Assembly (NCBI GenBank): GCA_000435595.1
Contig: FR895384.1
Coordinates: 1 to 57,438 of the forward strand
Origin: Firmicutes bacterium CAG:882
Lineage (GTDB): Bacteria > Bacillota > Clostridia > Lachnospirales > Lachnospiraceae
DNA: 57,438 bases
Direction of reading: 5' to 3'
Positions 33,663 through 42,594 of this stretch are shown one piece after another. The notes beneath the pieces were generated by a model that saw only the letters and a program-made list of their open reading frames with translations, had not been told where the DNA came from and made no database searches. Positions within the stretch are counted from its first letter, which is position 1. Every line of letters begins with the position of its first letter. The position numbers and the translations under genes were made by a program.

Positions 33663-35195
33663 TTGGGAAAAATTGTTACAAAGCAACAGTTTAAGGAAAT
33701 AAAAAGTACACTTAAAAGTGAAAACAAGAAGATTGTTCTATGTCATGGAGTTTTTGATTTAGTTCATCCGGGACATATTTTGCATTTCGAAGAGGCAAAG
33801 AAGTTAGGCGATGTATTGGTTGTATCTGTAACTGCGGCACAGTATGTGCGAAAGGGACCGGGAAGACCATACTTTGGAGATGAGCTTCGCCTTAAATTTT
33901 TATCAGAAATAGAATGTATTGATTATGTTATTTTATCAGAGGGCTTCACTGTAAATGATATTATAGAGGTGGTGGAACCGGATTGGTATGTGAAGGGCAA
34001 AGAGTATGAAAAGGCTTCTGACGATTTAACAGGAAAAATCAGTGAAGAAGTTGAACTTGTGCGTCAGCATGGAGGAGATGTGTATTATACATCAGGTGAA
34101 GAGGTCTTCAGTTCAACAAAGTTAATAAATGATGCTCTCGGTGGTCTTTCACCTGAGATAAGAGCCTATTCTATTGAATTTCAGAAAAAGTACAGTATGT
34201 CTCAGATAAAGAAGTATACGGAAGAGATAAAGAATAAGAAAATACTTGTTGTTGGTGATGCAATCATTGATGAATATGTGTTCTGTAATGTTCAAGGGTT
34301 GATGTCAAAGGATAACGGATATTCAGCACGGTATGTTAAGGAAGAACAGTATCTTGGTGGTTCACTGGCAATAGCGCGTCATCTTGCATCTTTTTGTGAC
34401 AATGTAACAATTTCAGCGGTTGTAGGAACAGAGGAGGCATTCCATAGCAGATTTTTAAATGAGCTCAGCGGAGATATGAGAGTTGATATGGTTTATAGCG
34501 ACAAGTTTGAAACCATAGTTAAAAAAAGATACATAATGCAGAATGCAAAGCGAGAGGAAATCAATAAGCTTTTTGTAATCAATAATCTTAAGACTCCAAT
34601 GGAAATCGACAGAGAAGCCATGGAAAAGTTCAAGGATAAGCTGAGAAAAAAGATTGATGGCTATGATGCAGTAATATTGTGTGATTTTGGACATGGACTT
34701 ATAGACAATGAAGTGATGGATATTATACAGGAAAAGGCAAAATTCCTTTCACTTAACTGTCAGACCAATTCATCCAATTATGGAACCAATCTTATAACAA
34801 AGTACCATAGGGCGGATGCATTTGTTCTTGATGAGAAAGAGCTTAAGCTGGCATTCTCAGATTATAAGAGTTCGCTTGATGATTCACTTATGAAACTTGC
34901 AGAGCACCTGAACTGTTCAGGTTGGCTGACACAGGGATCAATAGGTGCAACGCTTATAGAGAACAATCAATTCATTTCGTGTCCTGCCTTTACTTTAAAG
35001 GTTAAAGATACAATTGGTGCCGGAGATGCTTTCTTTGCTGTTGCGAGTGCATATGCATTGGTGGGGGCTCCGAGGGAGGTTGGTACATTTATGGGTAATA
35101 TTGCCGGAGCATTGGCAGCCAACATTGTTGGTAATAAAGAAGCGGTTGAAAAGGTTAATGTATTAAAATATGCAAGTACGTTATTGAATGTATAA
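33663..35195 (+). CDS. Bifunctional nucleotidyltransferase / PfkB-type sugar kinase (HldE-like, reversed order)
   Basis: 510 residues, TTG start with GGGGGGCG upstream. Residues about 1-140 are a cytidylyltransferase-fold nucleotidyltransferase (CHGVFDLVHPGHILHFEEAK, with the HxGH motif). Residues about 170-505 are a PfkB kinase (GGSLAIARHLASF; DTIGAGDAFFAVASAYAL with the catalytic Asp). In E. coli HldE the kinase comes first and the adenylyltransferase second. Here the order is the reverse. Together with GmhA and GmhB downstream it could phosphorylate and activate a heptose phosphate. Exact substrate and nucleotide not visible. Confidence 0.85.
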   Translation: MGKIVTKQQFKEIKSTLKSENKKIVLCHGVFDLVHPGHILHFEEAKKLGDVLVVSVTAAQYVRKGPGRPYFGDELRLKFLSEIECIDYVILSEGFTVNDIIEVVEPDWYVKGKEYEKASDDLTGKISEEVELVRQHGGDVYYTSGEEVFSSTKLINDALGGLSPEIRAYSIEFQKKYSMSQIKKYTEEIKNKKILVVGDAIIDEYVFCNVQGLMSKDNGYSARYVKEEQYLGGSLAIARHLASFCDNVTISAVVGTEEAFHSRFLNELSGDMRVDMVYSDKFETIVKKRYIMQNAKREEINKLFVINNLKTPMEIDREAMEKFKDKLRKKIDGYDAVILCDFGHGLIDNEVMDIIQEKAKFLSLNCQTNSSNYGTNLITKYHRADAFVLDEKELKLAFSDYKSSLDDSLMKLAEHLNCSGWLTQGSIGATLIENNQFISCPAFTLKVKDTIGAGDAFFAVASAYALVGAPREVGTFMGNIAGALAANIVGNKEAVEKVNVLKYASTLLNV

Positions 35196-35208
35196 GGAGA
35201 TGACTGAT

Positions 35209-36204
35209 ATGATATCATTAGTTACAGGAGGATGTGGATTTATAGGTTCGCATATTGTTGACAGATTATTGGCAGAGGGACATGAAGTAAGAGTTATTGA
35301 TAATTTTACAACAGGAAGACCGGCTAATTTGGCTCATCAGAAAGACAACAAAAATTTAACAGTATATCATATGGATATAAGAAATAAAGAGGAGATAGAG
35401 CCTGTCTTCAAGAATGTTGATTATGTGTTTCATATGGCTGCACTGGCGGATATTGTTCCTTCAATTCAGAAGCCATGGGAATATTATTCGTCTAATGTAT
35501 TGGGAACCTATAATGTTGTTGAGTGTGCAAGAACTGCAGGTATCAAGAAGCTTGTATATGCGGCATCATCATCCTGCTATGGTATTCCTGATGAGTTTCC
35601 AACAGATGAAAAGGCTGAGATAAGGCCACAGTATCCTTATGCGCTTACCAAGAGACTCGGTGAGGAGACAGTTCTTCATTGGGGACAGGTTTATAATCTT
35701 CCTGTGATTACACTCAGATTATTCAATGTGTATGGTACACGTTCAAGAACATCAGGCACATACGGAGCCGTTTTCGGAGTATTTCTTGCACAGAAGCTTG
35801 CAGGAAAGCCTTTTACGGTTGTTGGTACAGGCGAGCAGACCAGAGATTTTACATATGTAACAGATGTCGCAGATGCATTCTATACAGCCGCAATGTCTGA
35901 TATTGTTAATGAGACATTTAATGTTGGAAGCGGCGGAACATATTCTGTGAATCGTCTGTGCGAGCTTTTGGGTGGAGAGGTTGTGCATATTCCTAAGAGA
36001 CCGGGTGAACCTGACTGTACGTTTGCAAACACTCAGAAAATTGAGAAGGCCCTTGGATGGAGGGCAAAGGTATCCTTGGAAGAGGGCGTGAAGAAGATTC
36101 TTGAGAATATCGATTACTGGAGAGAGGCTCCGGTATGGACACCTGATACGATAGATGTGGCAACAAAGGACTGGTTTAAGTATCTTGGCGATAAGAAGGA
36201 TTGA
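35209..36204 (+). CDS. NAD-dependent sugar-nucleotide epimerase/dehydratase (extended SDR)
   Basis: 331 residues. Rossmann motif TGGCGFIGS at the N-terminus, catalytic serine in ASSSCYG and YALTK (Tyr-x-x-x-Lys), and a C-terminal sugar-nucleotide part (GTGEQTRDFTYVTDVADAF). It resembles UDP-hexose 4-epimerases by eye, but in this neighbourhood the substrate may be the nucleotide-activated heptose-like sugar. The ATG at 35209 has AAGGAG 9 bases upstream; an ATG at 35200 abuts the site. Confidence 0.88.
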   Translation: MISLVTGGCGFIGSHIVDRLLAEGHEVRVIDNFTTGRPANLAHQKDNKNLTVYHMDIRNKEEIEPVFKNVDYVFHMAALADIVPSIQKPWEYYSSNVLGTYNVVECARTAGIKKLVYAASSSCYGIPDEFPTDEKAEIRPQYPYALTKRLGEETVLHWGQVYNLPVITLRLFNVYGTRSRTSGTYGAVFGVFLAQKLAGKPFTVVGTGEQTRDFTYVTDVADAFYTAAMSDIVNETFNVGSGGTYSVNRLCELLGGEVVHIPKRPGEPDCTFANTQKIEKALGWRAKVSLEEGVKKILENIDYWREAPVWTPDTIDVATKDWFKYLGDKKD

Positions 36205-36232
36205 ACATTATAGATAAGTACAGGAGGTATTT

Positions 36233-36811
36233 ATGTATAAAGAATATATAGATACATTAATCAAGACCATCGATAAGGTTACATTGACTGCCAGCGATGG
36301 TACTGTATCAACGGAATACGAAGAAATCATGAATCAGCTTGTTAGGCTTTTTTCTGACATCAAGAAGAATGGAAGATATGTATTTTTTATAGGTAATGGC
36401 GGCAGTGCCGCTATTGCCGGGCATATGACGGCTGATTTTATGAAAAACGGAGGTATGAAAACTTATAGCTTATATGATAATTCGGTTACTACTTGTATGG
36501 GTAATGATTATGGCTATGAGTATGTGTTCTCAAGACCATTGGAAATGTTGATGAATCCGGGTGATTTGTTAATTGCTATCAGCAGTTCGGGAAATTCAGA
36601 AAATATAGTAAATGCCGTTAAGGTGGCCCGTGAAAAGGGTGGAAAAATAATAACCTTATCAGGCTTTAAAGAAGATAACAAGATAAAGTCTATGGGGGAT
36701 TTAAATCTTCATGTGCCGATGGAGCATTATGGTATTGTTGAATCAATACATAATCTGATACTTCAGCATGTAGTGGATGCAATAATGGAGAGGGATGGAG
36801 TAAGGCTGTAA
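36233..36811 (+). CDS. gmhA: GmhA-like sedoheptulose-7-phosphate isomerase (SIS domain)
   Basis: 192 residues. SIS-domain motifs FFIGNGGSAAIAGHMTADF and AISSSGNSENIVNAVK. Members of this group convert sedoheptulose 7-phosphate to D-glycero-D-manno-heptose 7-phosphate. The call is strengthened by the GmhB-like gene that overlaps its end and the HldE-like gene upstream. Related SIS phosphosugar isomerases (DiaA-like) are the alternative. AGGAGG precedes the ATG. Confidence 0.82.
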   Translation: MYKEYIDTLIKTIDKVTLTASDGTVSTEYEEIMNQLVRLFSDIKKNGRYVFFIGNGGSAAIAGHMTADFMKNGGMKTYSLYDNSVTTCMGNDYGYEYVFSRPLEMLMNPGDLLIAISSSGNSENIVNAVKVAREKGGKIITLSGFKEDNKIKSMGDLNLHVPMEHYGIVESIHNLILQHVVDAIMERDGVRL

Positions 36812-37344
36812 TGAAAAAGCCAGCGGTTTTTTTGGATCGTGACGGTGTAATCACCACAGAAAAAAGCTATGTATTGAAATTAAGTGAATTAGAGACATTT
36901 CCATATTCCAAAGCTGCGATTGATATGATACATGAAAAGGGATATTGGGCAATTGTAATCACCAACCAGTCAGCCGTTGGGAGAGGAATGCTGCCGGAAG
37001 ATGAATTAAAAAGAATGAATGAATTTCTTCAGGATGCAACAGGTGTAGATGCTGTTTTTTATTGCCCGCATTGGTCTGAAAAGGGAACAATATGTAATTG
37101 CAGAAAGCCACAGACGGGGCTTATACAGAGAGCAATGGAACAATATGATATTGACCTTGATAAGTCATACTTTGTGGGGGACAGGGCATCCGATATTGAA
37201 TGTGGACAGAATATGGGAATAAAAACAGTATTGCTGGAATCTGGATATGGAACAAAAAGACTGGAAAAAAATATAATGGCTGATTATACATATGCTGATT
37301 TAATGGAATTCGTAAAAAGGGAACTGGTGTGTGCAGAAAAATAA
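36811..37344 (+). CDS. gmhB: GmhB-like heptose bisphosphate phosphatase (HAD)
   Basis: 177 residues. HAD motifs FLDRDGVI, ITNQSAVGRGM and FVGDRASDIECG, and the zinc loop CPHW..CNCRKP typical of GmhB/HisB-N phosphatases. It would remove the C7 phosphate from a heptose 1,7-bisphosphate between the two HldE reactions. Its start overlaps the gmhA stop by one base (TAATG). AT-rich at its 3' end. Confidence 0.87.
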   Translation: MKKPAVFLDRDGVITTEKSYVLKLSELETFPYSKAAIDMIHEKGYWAIVITNQSAVGRGMLPEDELKRMNEFLQDATGVDAVFYCPHWSEKGTICNCRKPQTGLIQRAMEQYDIDLDKSYFVGDRASDIECGQNMGIKTVLLESGYGTKRLEKNIMADYTYADLMEFVKRELVCAEK

Positions 37345-37374
37345 ATCAAGTATTTATTGTGATTTGGAGAAAAA

Positions 37375-38466
37375 ATGAGTGATAATTTTATACAGGACGA
37401 GATTAAAAGACTTTCTTTGGAAAATGAACAGTTAAAGTTACAGAATGAGCAGCTGAACAGTGCAATTAATGATCTATATGGAAATGTGAGCACGCTTGTG
37501 GGAATGGTGAAGGCTAACATGGATGCGGTGACATCATGTGGAAATGCCGTAAATCAGTTACAGGGTTATATTTCCATGGTAGAAAACATAGCACATAATA
37601 CGAAATATGAGATATGTGATATTCTTGGTCAGAATATATTTTTCAAACCTAAATTTAGGTCAAATGAGGAAACCTTGCACCTGATTATTGATGAGGGGAA
37701 ATCGCTTGCACGCTTTGGCGATGGAGAGTTTTCAATAGCTGGTAATCTGATAAGACATAAGTTTCAGAAACTGGATGAAAAGCTTGCAGCAAGAATAAAG
37801 CAGGTGCTGGTGTGCCAAAATGATAATCTCCTTGTTGCCATAGCCGATAATTATGGAAGTCTTGAAAAATATACAGAGGATGCAGCAGATGCGATAAGAC
37901 ATTATATGGCAGGAGGGACAAGGGCACTCCATGAAAGTCTGCTTGATAAAGAAAAAGTATATTCAGATGCATATATAACCCGTACTTATGTTATGTATAA
38001 GGATAATCTTACAGATGCACCAAGAAAAAGATTTGATACATTAAAGAAAATTTGGGAAAATAAAAATATAATAATCGTTGAGGGTTCGCAGACAAGGCTT
38101 GGTGTTGGAAATGATTTATTTGCTAACACAAAAAGTATCAGAAGAATTTTGGCACCGCCGACGAGTTCATTTGATAGATATGATGAGATATTAGATGCAT
38201 CGTTGAAAGTTGCAGACAGCACAGATGTATTTATTCTTGCCATTGGACCTTCATCAGGGGTATTAGCATATGACTTGACTCTTGAAGGTATTCAGGCAGT
38301 TGATGTAGGGCATATTGATTTGGAATACGAGTGGATGCTGGCTGGTAAGGGAATGAGAGTACCTGTTCCGGGGAAATATAACAATGAAGTTCCGGGTGGA
38401 GACGCTGTTGAAGAAATAAAGGATCAAAATTATATTTCACAAATTATATTTGATTTTTCCAATTAA
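37375..38466 (+). CDS. GT-D fold glycosyltransferase (DUF1792-like) with coiled-coil N-terminus
   Basis: 363 residues. Residues 1-75 are heptad-rich coiled-coil (IKRLSLENEQLKLQNEQLNSAI). The rest matches the GT-D (DUF1792) family, first known from the streptococcal Fap1 protein-glycosylation pathway: SLARFGDGEFSIAG with the Asp-x-Glu motif near residue 114, FILAIGPSSGVLAYDL, and VPGKYNNEVPGGD. A role in extending a protein-linked glycan fits the location. Family call from motifs; the coiled-coil fusion is notable. Confidence 0.78.
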   Translation: MSDNFIQDEIKRLSLENEQLKLQNEQLNSAINDLYGNVSTLVGMVKANMDAVTSCGNAVNQLQGYISMVENIAHNTKYEICDILGQNIFFKPKFRSNEETLHLIIDEGKSLARFGDGEFSIAGNLIRHKFQKLDEKLAARIKQVLVCQNDNLLVAIADNYGSLEKYTEDAADAIRHYMAGGTRALHESLLDKEKVYSDAYITRTYVMYKDNLTDAPRKRFDTLKKIWENKNIIIVEGSQTRLGVGNDLFANTKSIRRILAPPTSSFDRYDEILDASLKVADSTDVFILAIGPSSGVLAYDLTLEGIQAVDVGHIDLEYEWMLAGKGMRVPVPGKYNNEVPGGDAVEEIKDQNYISQIIFDFSN

Positions 38467-38473
38467 AAAATTA

Positions 38474-38505
38474 AGAAGGTGCATTTCTGCATCTTCTATT
38501 TTTTT
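38474..38505. terminator. Bidirectional terminator between convergent genes
   Basis: AGAAGGTGCA (38474-38483) with TGCATCTTCT (38488-38497), one G-T pair, 4-base loop. Plus strand followed by A then T7; the minus strand is followed by a T-run too. It overlaps the 3' end of the minus-strand gene. Confidence 0.8.
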
Positions 38506-39149
38506 ATGTATTTATCTATGAAAATATGTCTGTATTTGTTATAATCCTTTAGGTTAAGCAATCCATCATTGTGTATTACAAGGGCATTGGAACAGAGTAT
38601 TATGGCTATTTTATAGCCATGTCTTCTGTACTCGAAACTCTGTGATGCATCATAGAAGTCCCAACCGTCAAATAAATCGCTCCTCCAAGCAATGTCATAT
38701 TGAGTTGCCATGAGCATGCCATCAATGGCATCTACTTCCTGGTAATTCTGCTTTGTTGGTGGCGAGATTTTTCGTCTGGTTGTATAAATGCATGTTGTAT
38801 AGAAAGAACCATTGCTTTTTTCTTCCCACATTATTCCGTTGGACGGCATTTTTTCAGGTCCGGTGATTCCTAGCATTCCTAGTGTATTATCTTTAAAAAT
38901 ATCTAACATATAAAAGAGAAAATCGGGATTGATAATGAGAACATCCTGATGCATATAGATTTTATATTTTGCGTCGGATGCAAGCATTCCTTCATTGTAA
39001 CCGGATGCCATGGAAGTAGCATCATAAATGGTGATACAGTCAATTGTGTACCCATCAGGAATATTAAGTTTGTTAATATAATATAAGGCTTCTTTAAAAA
39101 ACATATCATTATTTACGCATATTATAAAACATATTTTTTTAGAGTCCAT
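38496..39149 (-). CDS. Glyco_tranf_2_5-like transferase, short form
   Basis: 217 residues, homologous to the first half of the protein at 26432 (CFIICVNNDMFFKEALYYINKL, YNEGMLASDAKYKIYMHQDVLI, DGMLMATQYDIAWRSDLFDGWDF). It lacks the helical C-terminal extension. It overlaps the end of the upstream minus-strand gene by 11 bases, so the two are translationally coupled. Substrate unknown. Confidence 0.75.
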   Translation of the reverse strand: MDSKKICFIICVNNDMFFKEALYYINKLNIPDGYTIDCITIYDATSMASGYNEGMLASDAKYKIYMHQDVLIINPDFLFYMLDIFKDNTLGMLGITGPEKMPSNGIMWEEKSNGSFYTTCIYTTRRKISPPTKQNYQEVDAIDGMLMATQYDIAWRSDLFDGWDFYDASQSFEYRRHGYKIAIILCSNALVIHNDGLLNLKDYNKYRHIFIDKYIKK

Positions 39150-39834
39150 ATTGCTTACGAATCCTTTCCGTAGTTGTTCCGGGATATGTTATTTGTGATA
39201 AATAATCGGATGCCAAATCAAGACGTCCTATATTTGCAGATAGCGAGGCGAGAAGACACAACACGTCCTCAGTGCCAGGAGTTAATTCATTCATTGCCTT
39301 TAATATGTGAAATTCAAATATAAGCATATTGTTCTCTGAAAAAATATCAATAAGCCTAGGAAAAATATCAGATGTAAATGACGAGATTTCTATTATCTTT
39401 ATTATAAAGCATGGAGATAAATCATATGCTTTTATAAAATCTACAAGTGAATTTTGTGAATCCTCGTCATTGACAAATTCAATGCGCCAAAGAAAAAGTT
39501 TTGCTTGTTCAATTAATTGTATAAAATCGTGAGGTGTGTTAGCTGCATCCAATATGGTATGATTGTAGCCTGATGAGATTTCAATAGAGTATACTTGTAA
39601 AGTTATATACATATATGCAAAGTCGGGTTCATTCTTAAAAATATTAATATTATTAGCATCATTATATAGCGATATCAATTCTTTACGAGATTTCAAATCG
39701 GATTGCATTAAAAGATGTGAAACTTTTAAAGAAAACTGTGGGAAAAATCGATCACGCAAAGTGTACTCTTGTTCTATGAGCTGTTCAAATTCAATAGCGT
39801 ATTTATCATTAGTAGTTTTTTTGCTTTCATTCAT
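39139..39834 (-). CDS. Helical protein of unknown function
   Basis: 231 residues, no motif I recognise. Predicted mostly helical with TPR-like spacing (LLASLSANIGRLDLASDYLSQI near the end). No signal peptide or membrane segment. GAGGGG lies 11 bases upstream of the ATG. It is coupled to the transferase at 38496, so it may be an accessory subunit; in the 26432 protein a helical region is fused to the same transferase domain. No function assigned. Confidence 0.65.
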   Translation of the reverse strand: MNESKKTTNDKYAIEFEQLIEQEYTLRDRFFPQFSLKVSHLLMQSDLKSRKELISLYNDANNINIFKNEPDFAYMYITLQVYSIEISSGYNHTILDAANTPHDFIQLIEQAKLFLWRIEFVNDEDSQNSLVDFIKAYDLSPCFIIKIIEISSFTSDIFPRLIDIFSENNMLIFEFHILKAMNELTPGTEDVLCLLASLSANIGRLDLASDYLSQITYPGTTTERIRKQYGL

Positions 39835-39971
39835 TATGGAATCTACCCCTCAAAAATGGCTTAAATCATAAAAAGAAATTGATAATAGTTGACTTTTTAC
39901 TGTAACTACATGTTTTATGTTCAAAGTACAGTAATAAGAACAATACTTATTTTTTGCAATAAGCTTGAACA

Positions 39972-40018
39972 TGAAATAAAAGTCTTCACGCTATTTGGTA
40001 ATCCAATGGAGTGAAGAC
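39972..40018 (-). terminator. Terminator of the 121-residue gene
   Basis: GTCTTCAC (39982-39989) with GTGAAGAC (40011-40018). On the minus strand the stem is followed by TTTTATTTC. The gap 39835-40035 shows nothing else clear. Confidence 0.75.
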
Positions 40019-40035
40019 ATTTAGTAGTGCTTATA

Positions 40036-40401
40036 TTATATAGAAACCGCTTTGGCAACAGTTTCAAGATTACATATGAATGACATTAATACTCCTGTAA
40101 GAAGTTCTGCCTGAGTTGCCGAATCTCCATTCTTGTATGCACTGCTAAAATCGACACATGCCTTGTTGACTGCAGCTTTATCAAGGTTATTTTCTTTCTC
40201 ATTAATAAGAGCTGACGTGCCGTTATATACTTCAATAACCCAGTTAAGTCCTTCGATAACCTTCTTGAGGTACTCGTTGGTGTCGGCAAGGCGTTCTCCG
40301 CTAAGTTCCTTTGCTACAGTTTCCATTCCCTTGCGGAGCTTAGGAATATAATCAAGCATTGCCTGCAATGCTTCAAGCTGTTCTTTTCTTAAATCTTCCA
40401 T
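40036..40401 (-). CDS. Helical protein of unknown function
   Basis: 121 residues, acidic, all-helical (EDLRKEQLEALQAMLDYIPKL; ACVDFSSAYKNGDSATQAELLTGVLMSFICNLETVAKAVS). Codon use resembles the flagellar genes, unlike its AT-rich neighbours. The size and helical content recall small export chaperones such as FliS or FlgN, but no signature is present. It has its own terminator. An 18-bp palindrome, ATTCATCA-GT-TGATGAAT (40413-40430), lies just upstream in its leader. Unknown function. Confidence 0.65.
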   Translation of the reverse strand: MEDLRKEQLEALQAMLDYIPKLRKGMETVAKELSGERLADTNEYLKKVIEGLNWVIEVYNGTSALINEKENNLDKAAVNKACVDFSSAYKNGDSATQAELLTGVLMSFICNLETVAKAVSI

Positions 40402-40478
40402 GATTTACACCAATTCATCAGTTGATGAATCCTTTCTTTTAATCTACATCTATATATCGGCATACAACGGCTTTCGAG

Positions 40479-42584
40479 TTAGCTGTTTTGTACAAAAACT
40501 TTTTTTAAGTCATCGCTCGGAATATCATGAGTTAATATGCTTCGACATATTTGGGTTATGCTCGAATCTGACGATACGATAAAGTGATTATTCGTAATAT
40601 CAGGAAAACGTGTCAGGAGTTCTTTTTTTGCAAGCTGGATATTTTCGTATGAATACAATTCGGGATGTAAGCTCATGCGCCATAAGAGCTCTTCAAATGC
40701 CTTCTTGTAGTGCATAAACGCATATTCATCATAGCAATCTGAATACCAATCATGTTCTTTAAGGAAATCTGTGGACATATTCTGCATGGTCATGGTATTC
40801 ATATAATAGTCTTTTAATTTATCACTCAACATGGTGCCGTTGTCGTTGCCATAGTAAAAATAGTAGTTGGCCGGCAATAACAGATATGACTTCATGTGAT
40901 ACATGCATTCTGTTGAGAAAAGAATATCTTCCATAAAAATATTTTCCGGAAACCTGATATTGTTATCCACAAGAAAACTACGCTTATAGAGTCGCCCCCA
41001 GGGGCTGGTCTTCCAGTAGCGATTTAAAATGTAGTAACGCTTATCGTCAGGATTGTTCATATGAAGAAGCGTGAGCCTGCCGCTGGCAGTTGCGTTAGGA
41101 ACACCGTCACGGTCGTAAAAGAGTGTATATCCGCATTCTGTTATGTCGCAGTCATCGAGCTTGGCATATCGATATAGCTGTTCGAACATGTTGGTGTCAA
41201 TACAATCGTCGGAGTCTACATAGGTTATGTAATCACCTGTGGAATAGGTGAGCGCAAGATTGCGGGCGTAGCCCTGTTTCATGTTCTGCTCTAATGGTAT
41301 AATTATGAACATGTCGGGGTATTGACGCTCATAGTCTTCAAGAATCGGCAGTGTGTTGTCGTTTGAACAATCATCCACACAGATTATCTCGAACTTCACA
41401 CCTGTAATTGTCTGTGACAGTATACTGTCAAGGCATCGCTTAAGATATTTTTCGACATCATGGCATGGTATAATGACGGAGATTGCATCCAAAACATCAA
41501 TAAGAGCATCTTTGAATGTGGCAAGTGCAATATCACTTTTATAGCTGTGTATACTGTCGATACATTTCTGCGGTGCGATGTCAGGAAGCGTATTGTCAGA
41601 AATCCATCCCAGTATTCGTGCGAGGGAATCGGAATCACCGATAGGATACAGCCAGCCGTTCTGACCCGGGGTGATTAGCTCTGTGATACCGTCAACAGGG
41701 GTGGACAGGACGGGAATACCGTTGGCAAGGCTCTCGACTGCACATAGAGGGCTGCCCTCGTACTCTGATGCAAGAACGCTTGCCGTGACATCGCGGCAGT
41801 CAGTCCAAGGAGAACTCTGCCATCCGAGAAAGCTGACAAAATCGTTCAATTGCAATTCACCTGTGAGCTTCTGCAGCTTCTCGAGTTCTTCACCTGTGCC
41901 GACAATGCGGAGCTTCCATGTGCACTCGGGATGAGCGGAGTTGGCGATACCGACTGCCTGTATGATTATCTCGACATGCTTTTCAGCTGACAGCCTTCCG
42001 ACGAATTGAAGTGTACGTTCTTCTTTGTGATACTCAATCTGCGGCGTGTACTTCTCGATGAATACCGGATTGTGAACGACGAATACATGGGCACTGGGAT
42101 TGTCGGCAAGTATAATGTCTGCCGCCTTTTGAGATATACATAGATGTGCATCTGCGTGTCTAAGACATTCTATTCCGCCTGCACCATAACGGTCGTATTC
42201 ATATAATGGCCCGTGAAGCCATGATACTATCTTGCATGGAACCGTCGATGCGGCAAGGACCTTCTTGGCAGTCATTACAAGGTATGGCCATGTGGTGGCA
42301 ATGACAATATTGGGAACACCGTATTGGCTTAAAAAGTTGGCATACAGTTCAGAGAGAAAGTCGAGAGTGGGAGCCTTTTTGCCTATGAGTATAGGGTATA
42401 CTTCAAGCGCAGGGTCAAACCACCGGTTGCCATCGGACAGAAGCTGTACAATCCGGACATGAAAACCATTATGATTAAGGTACTTTCCTACGGCATTTAT
42501 TACATTTTCAACACCGCCTGCACCCGCGACCGGGACGAGAATATCTACTAATATCGGATTAATGGTCTGCATGTTACTTTTCAT
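40479..42584 (-). CDS. GT4-GT2 fusion glycosyltransferase
   Basis: 701 residues with two transferase domains. The first (about 10-365) is GT4/GT-B: PVAGAGGVENVINAVGKYL, LQFVGRLSAEKHVEIIIQAV, ASEYEGSPLCAVESLANGIPVLSTPVDGI (key E-x7-E). The second (about 370-700) is GT2/GT-A: ISVIIPCHDVEKYLKRCLDSIL and YITYVDSDDCID. Its GT2 part resembles the one at 48807. Two sugars could be added by one protein. Weak ribosome site; the start MKSNMQTI may be replaced by the second ATG four codons on. Confidence 0.85.
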   Translation of the reverse strand: MKSNMQTINPILVDILVPVAGAGGVENVINAVGKYLNHNGFHVRIVQLLSDGNRWFDPALEVYPILIGKKAPTLDFLSELYANFLSQYGVPNIVIATTWPYLVMTAKKVLAASTVPCKIVSWLHGPLYEYDRYGAGGIECLRHADAHLCISQKAADIILADNPSAHVFVVHNPVFIEKYTPQIEYHKEERTLQFVGRLSAEKHVEIIIQAVGIANSAHPECTWKLRIVGTGEELEKLQKLTGELQLNDFVSFLGWQSSPWTDCRDVTASVLASEYEGSPLCAVESLANGIPVLSTPVDGITELITPGQNGWLYPIGDSDSLARILGWISDNTLPDIAPQKCIDSIHSYKSDIALATFKDALIDVLDAISVIIPCHDVEKYLKRCLDSILSQTITGVKFEIICVDDCSNDNTLPILEDYERQYPDMFIIIPLEQNMKQGYARNLALTYSTGDYITYVDSDDCIDTNMFEQLYRYAKLDDCDITECGYTLFYDRDGVPNATASGRLTLLHMNNPDDKRYYILNRYWKTSPWGRLYKRSFLVDNNIRFPENIFMEDILFSTECMYHMKSYLLLPANYYFYYGNDNGTMLSDKLKDYYMNTMTMQNMSTDFLKEHDWYSDCYDEYAFMHYKKAFEELLWRMSLHPELYSYENIQLAKKELLTRFPDITNNHFIVSSDSSITQICRSILTHDIPSDDLKKVFVQNS

Positions 42585-42594
42585 TTAGCTTAAT

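Noticed and set aside
36811..37344. Reading GmhB-like gene as histidinol phosphatase
   Set aside because: HisB-type phosphatases share the zinc loop, but the overlap with gmhA and the HldE-like gene favour heptose metabolism.
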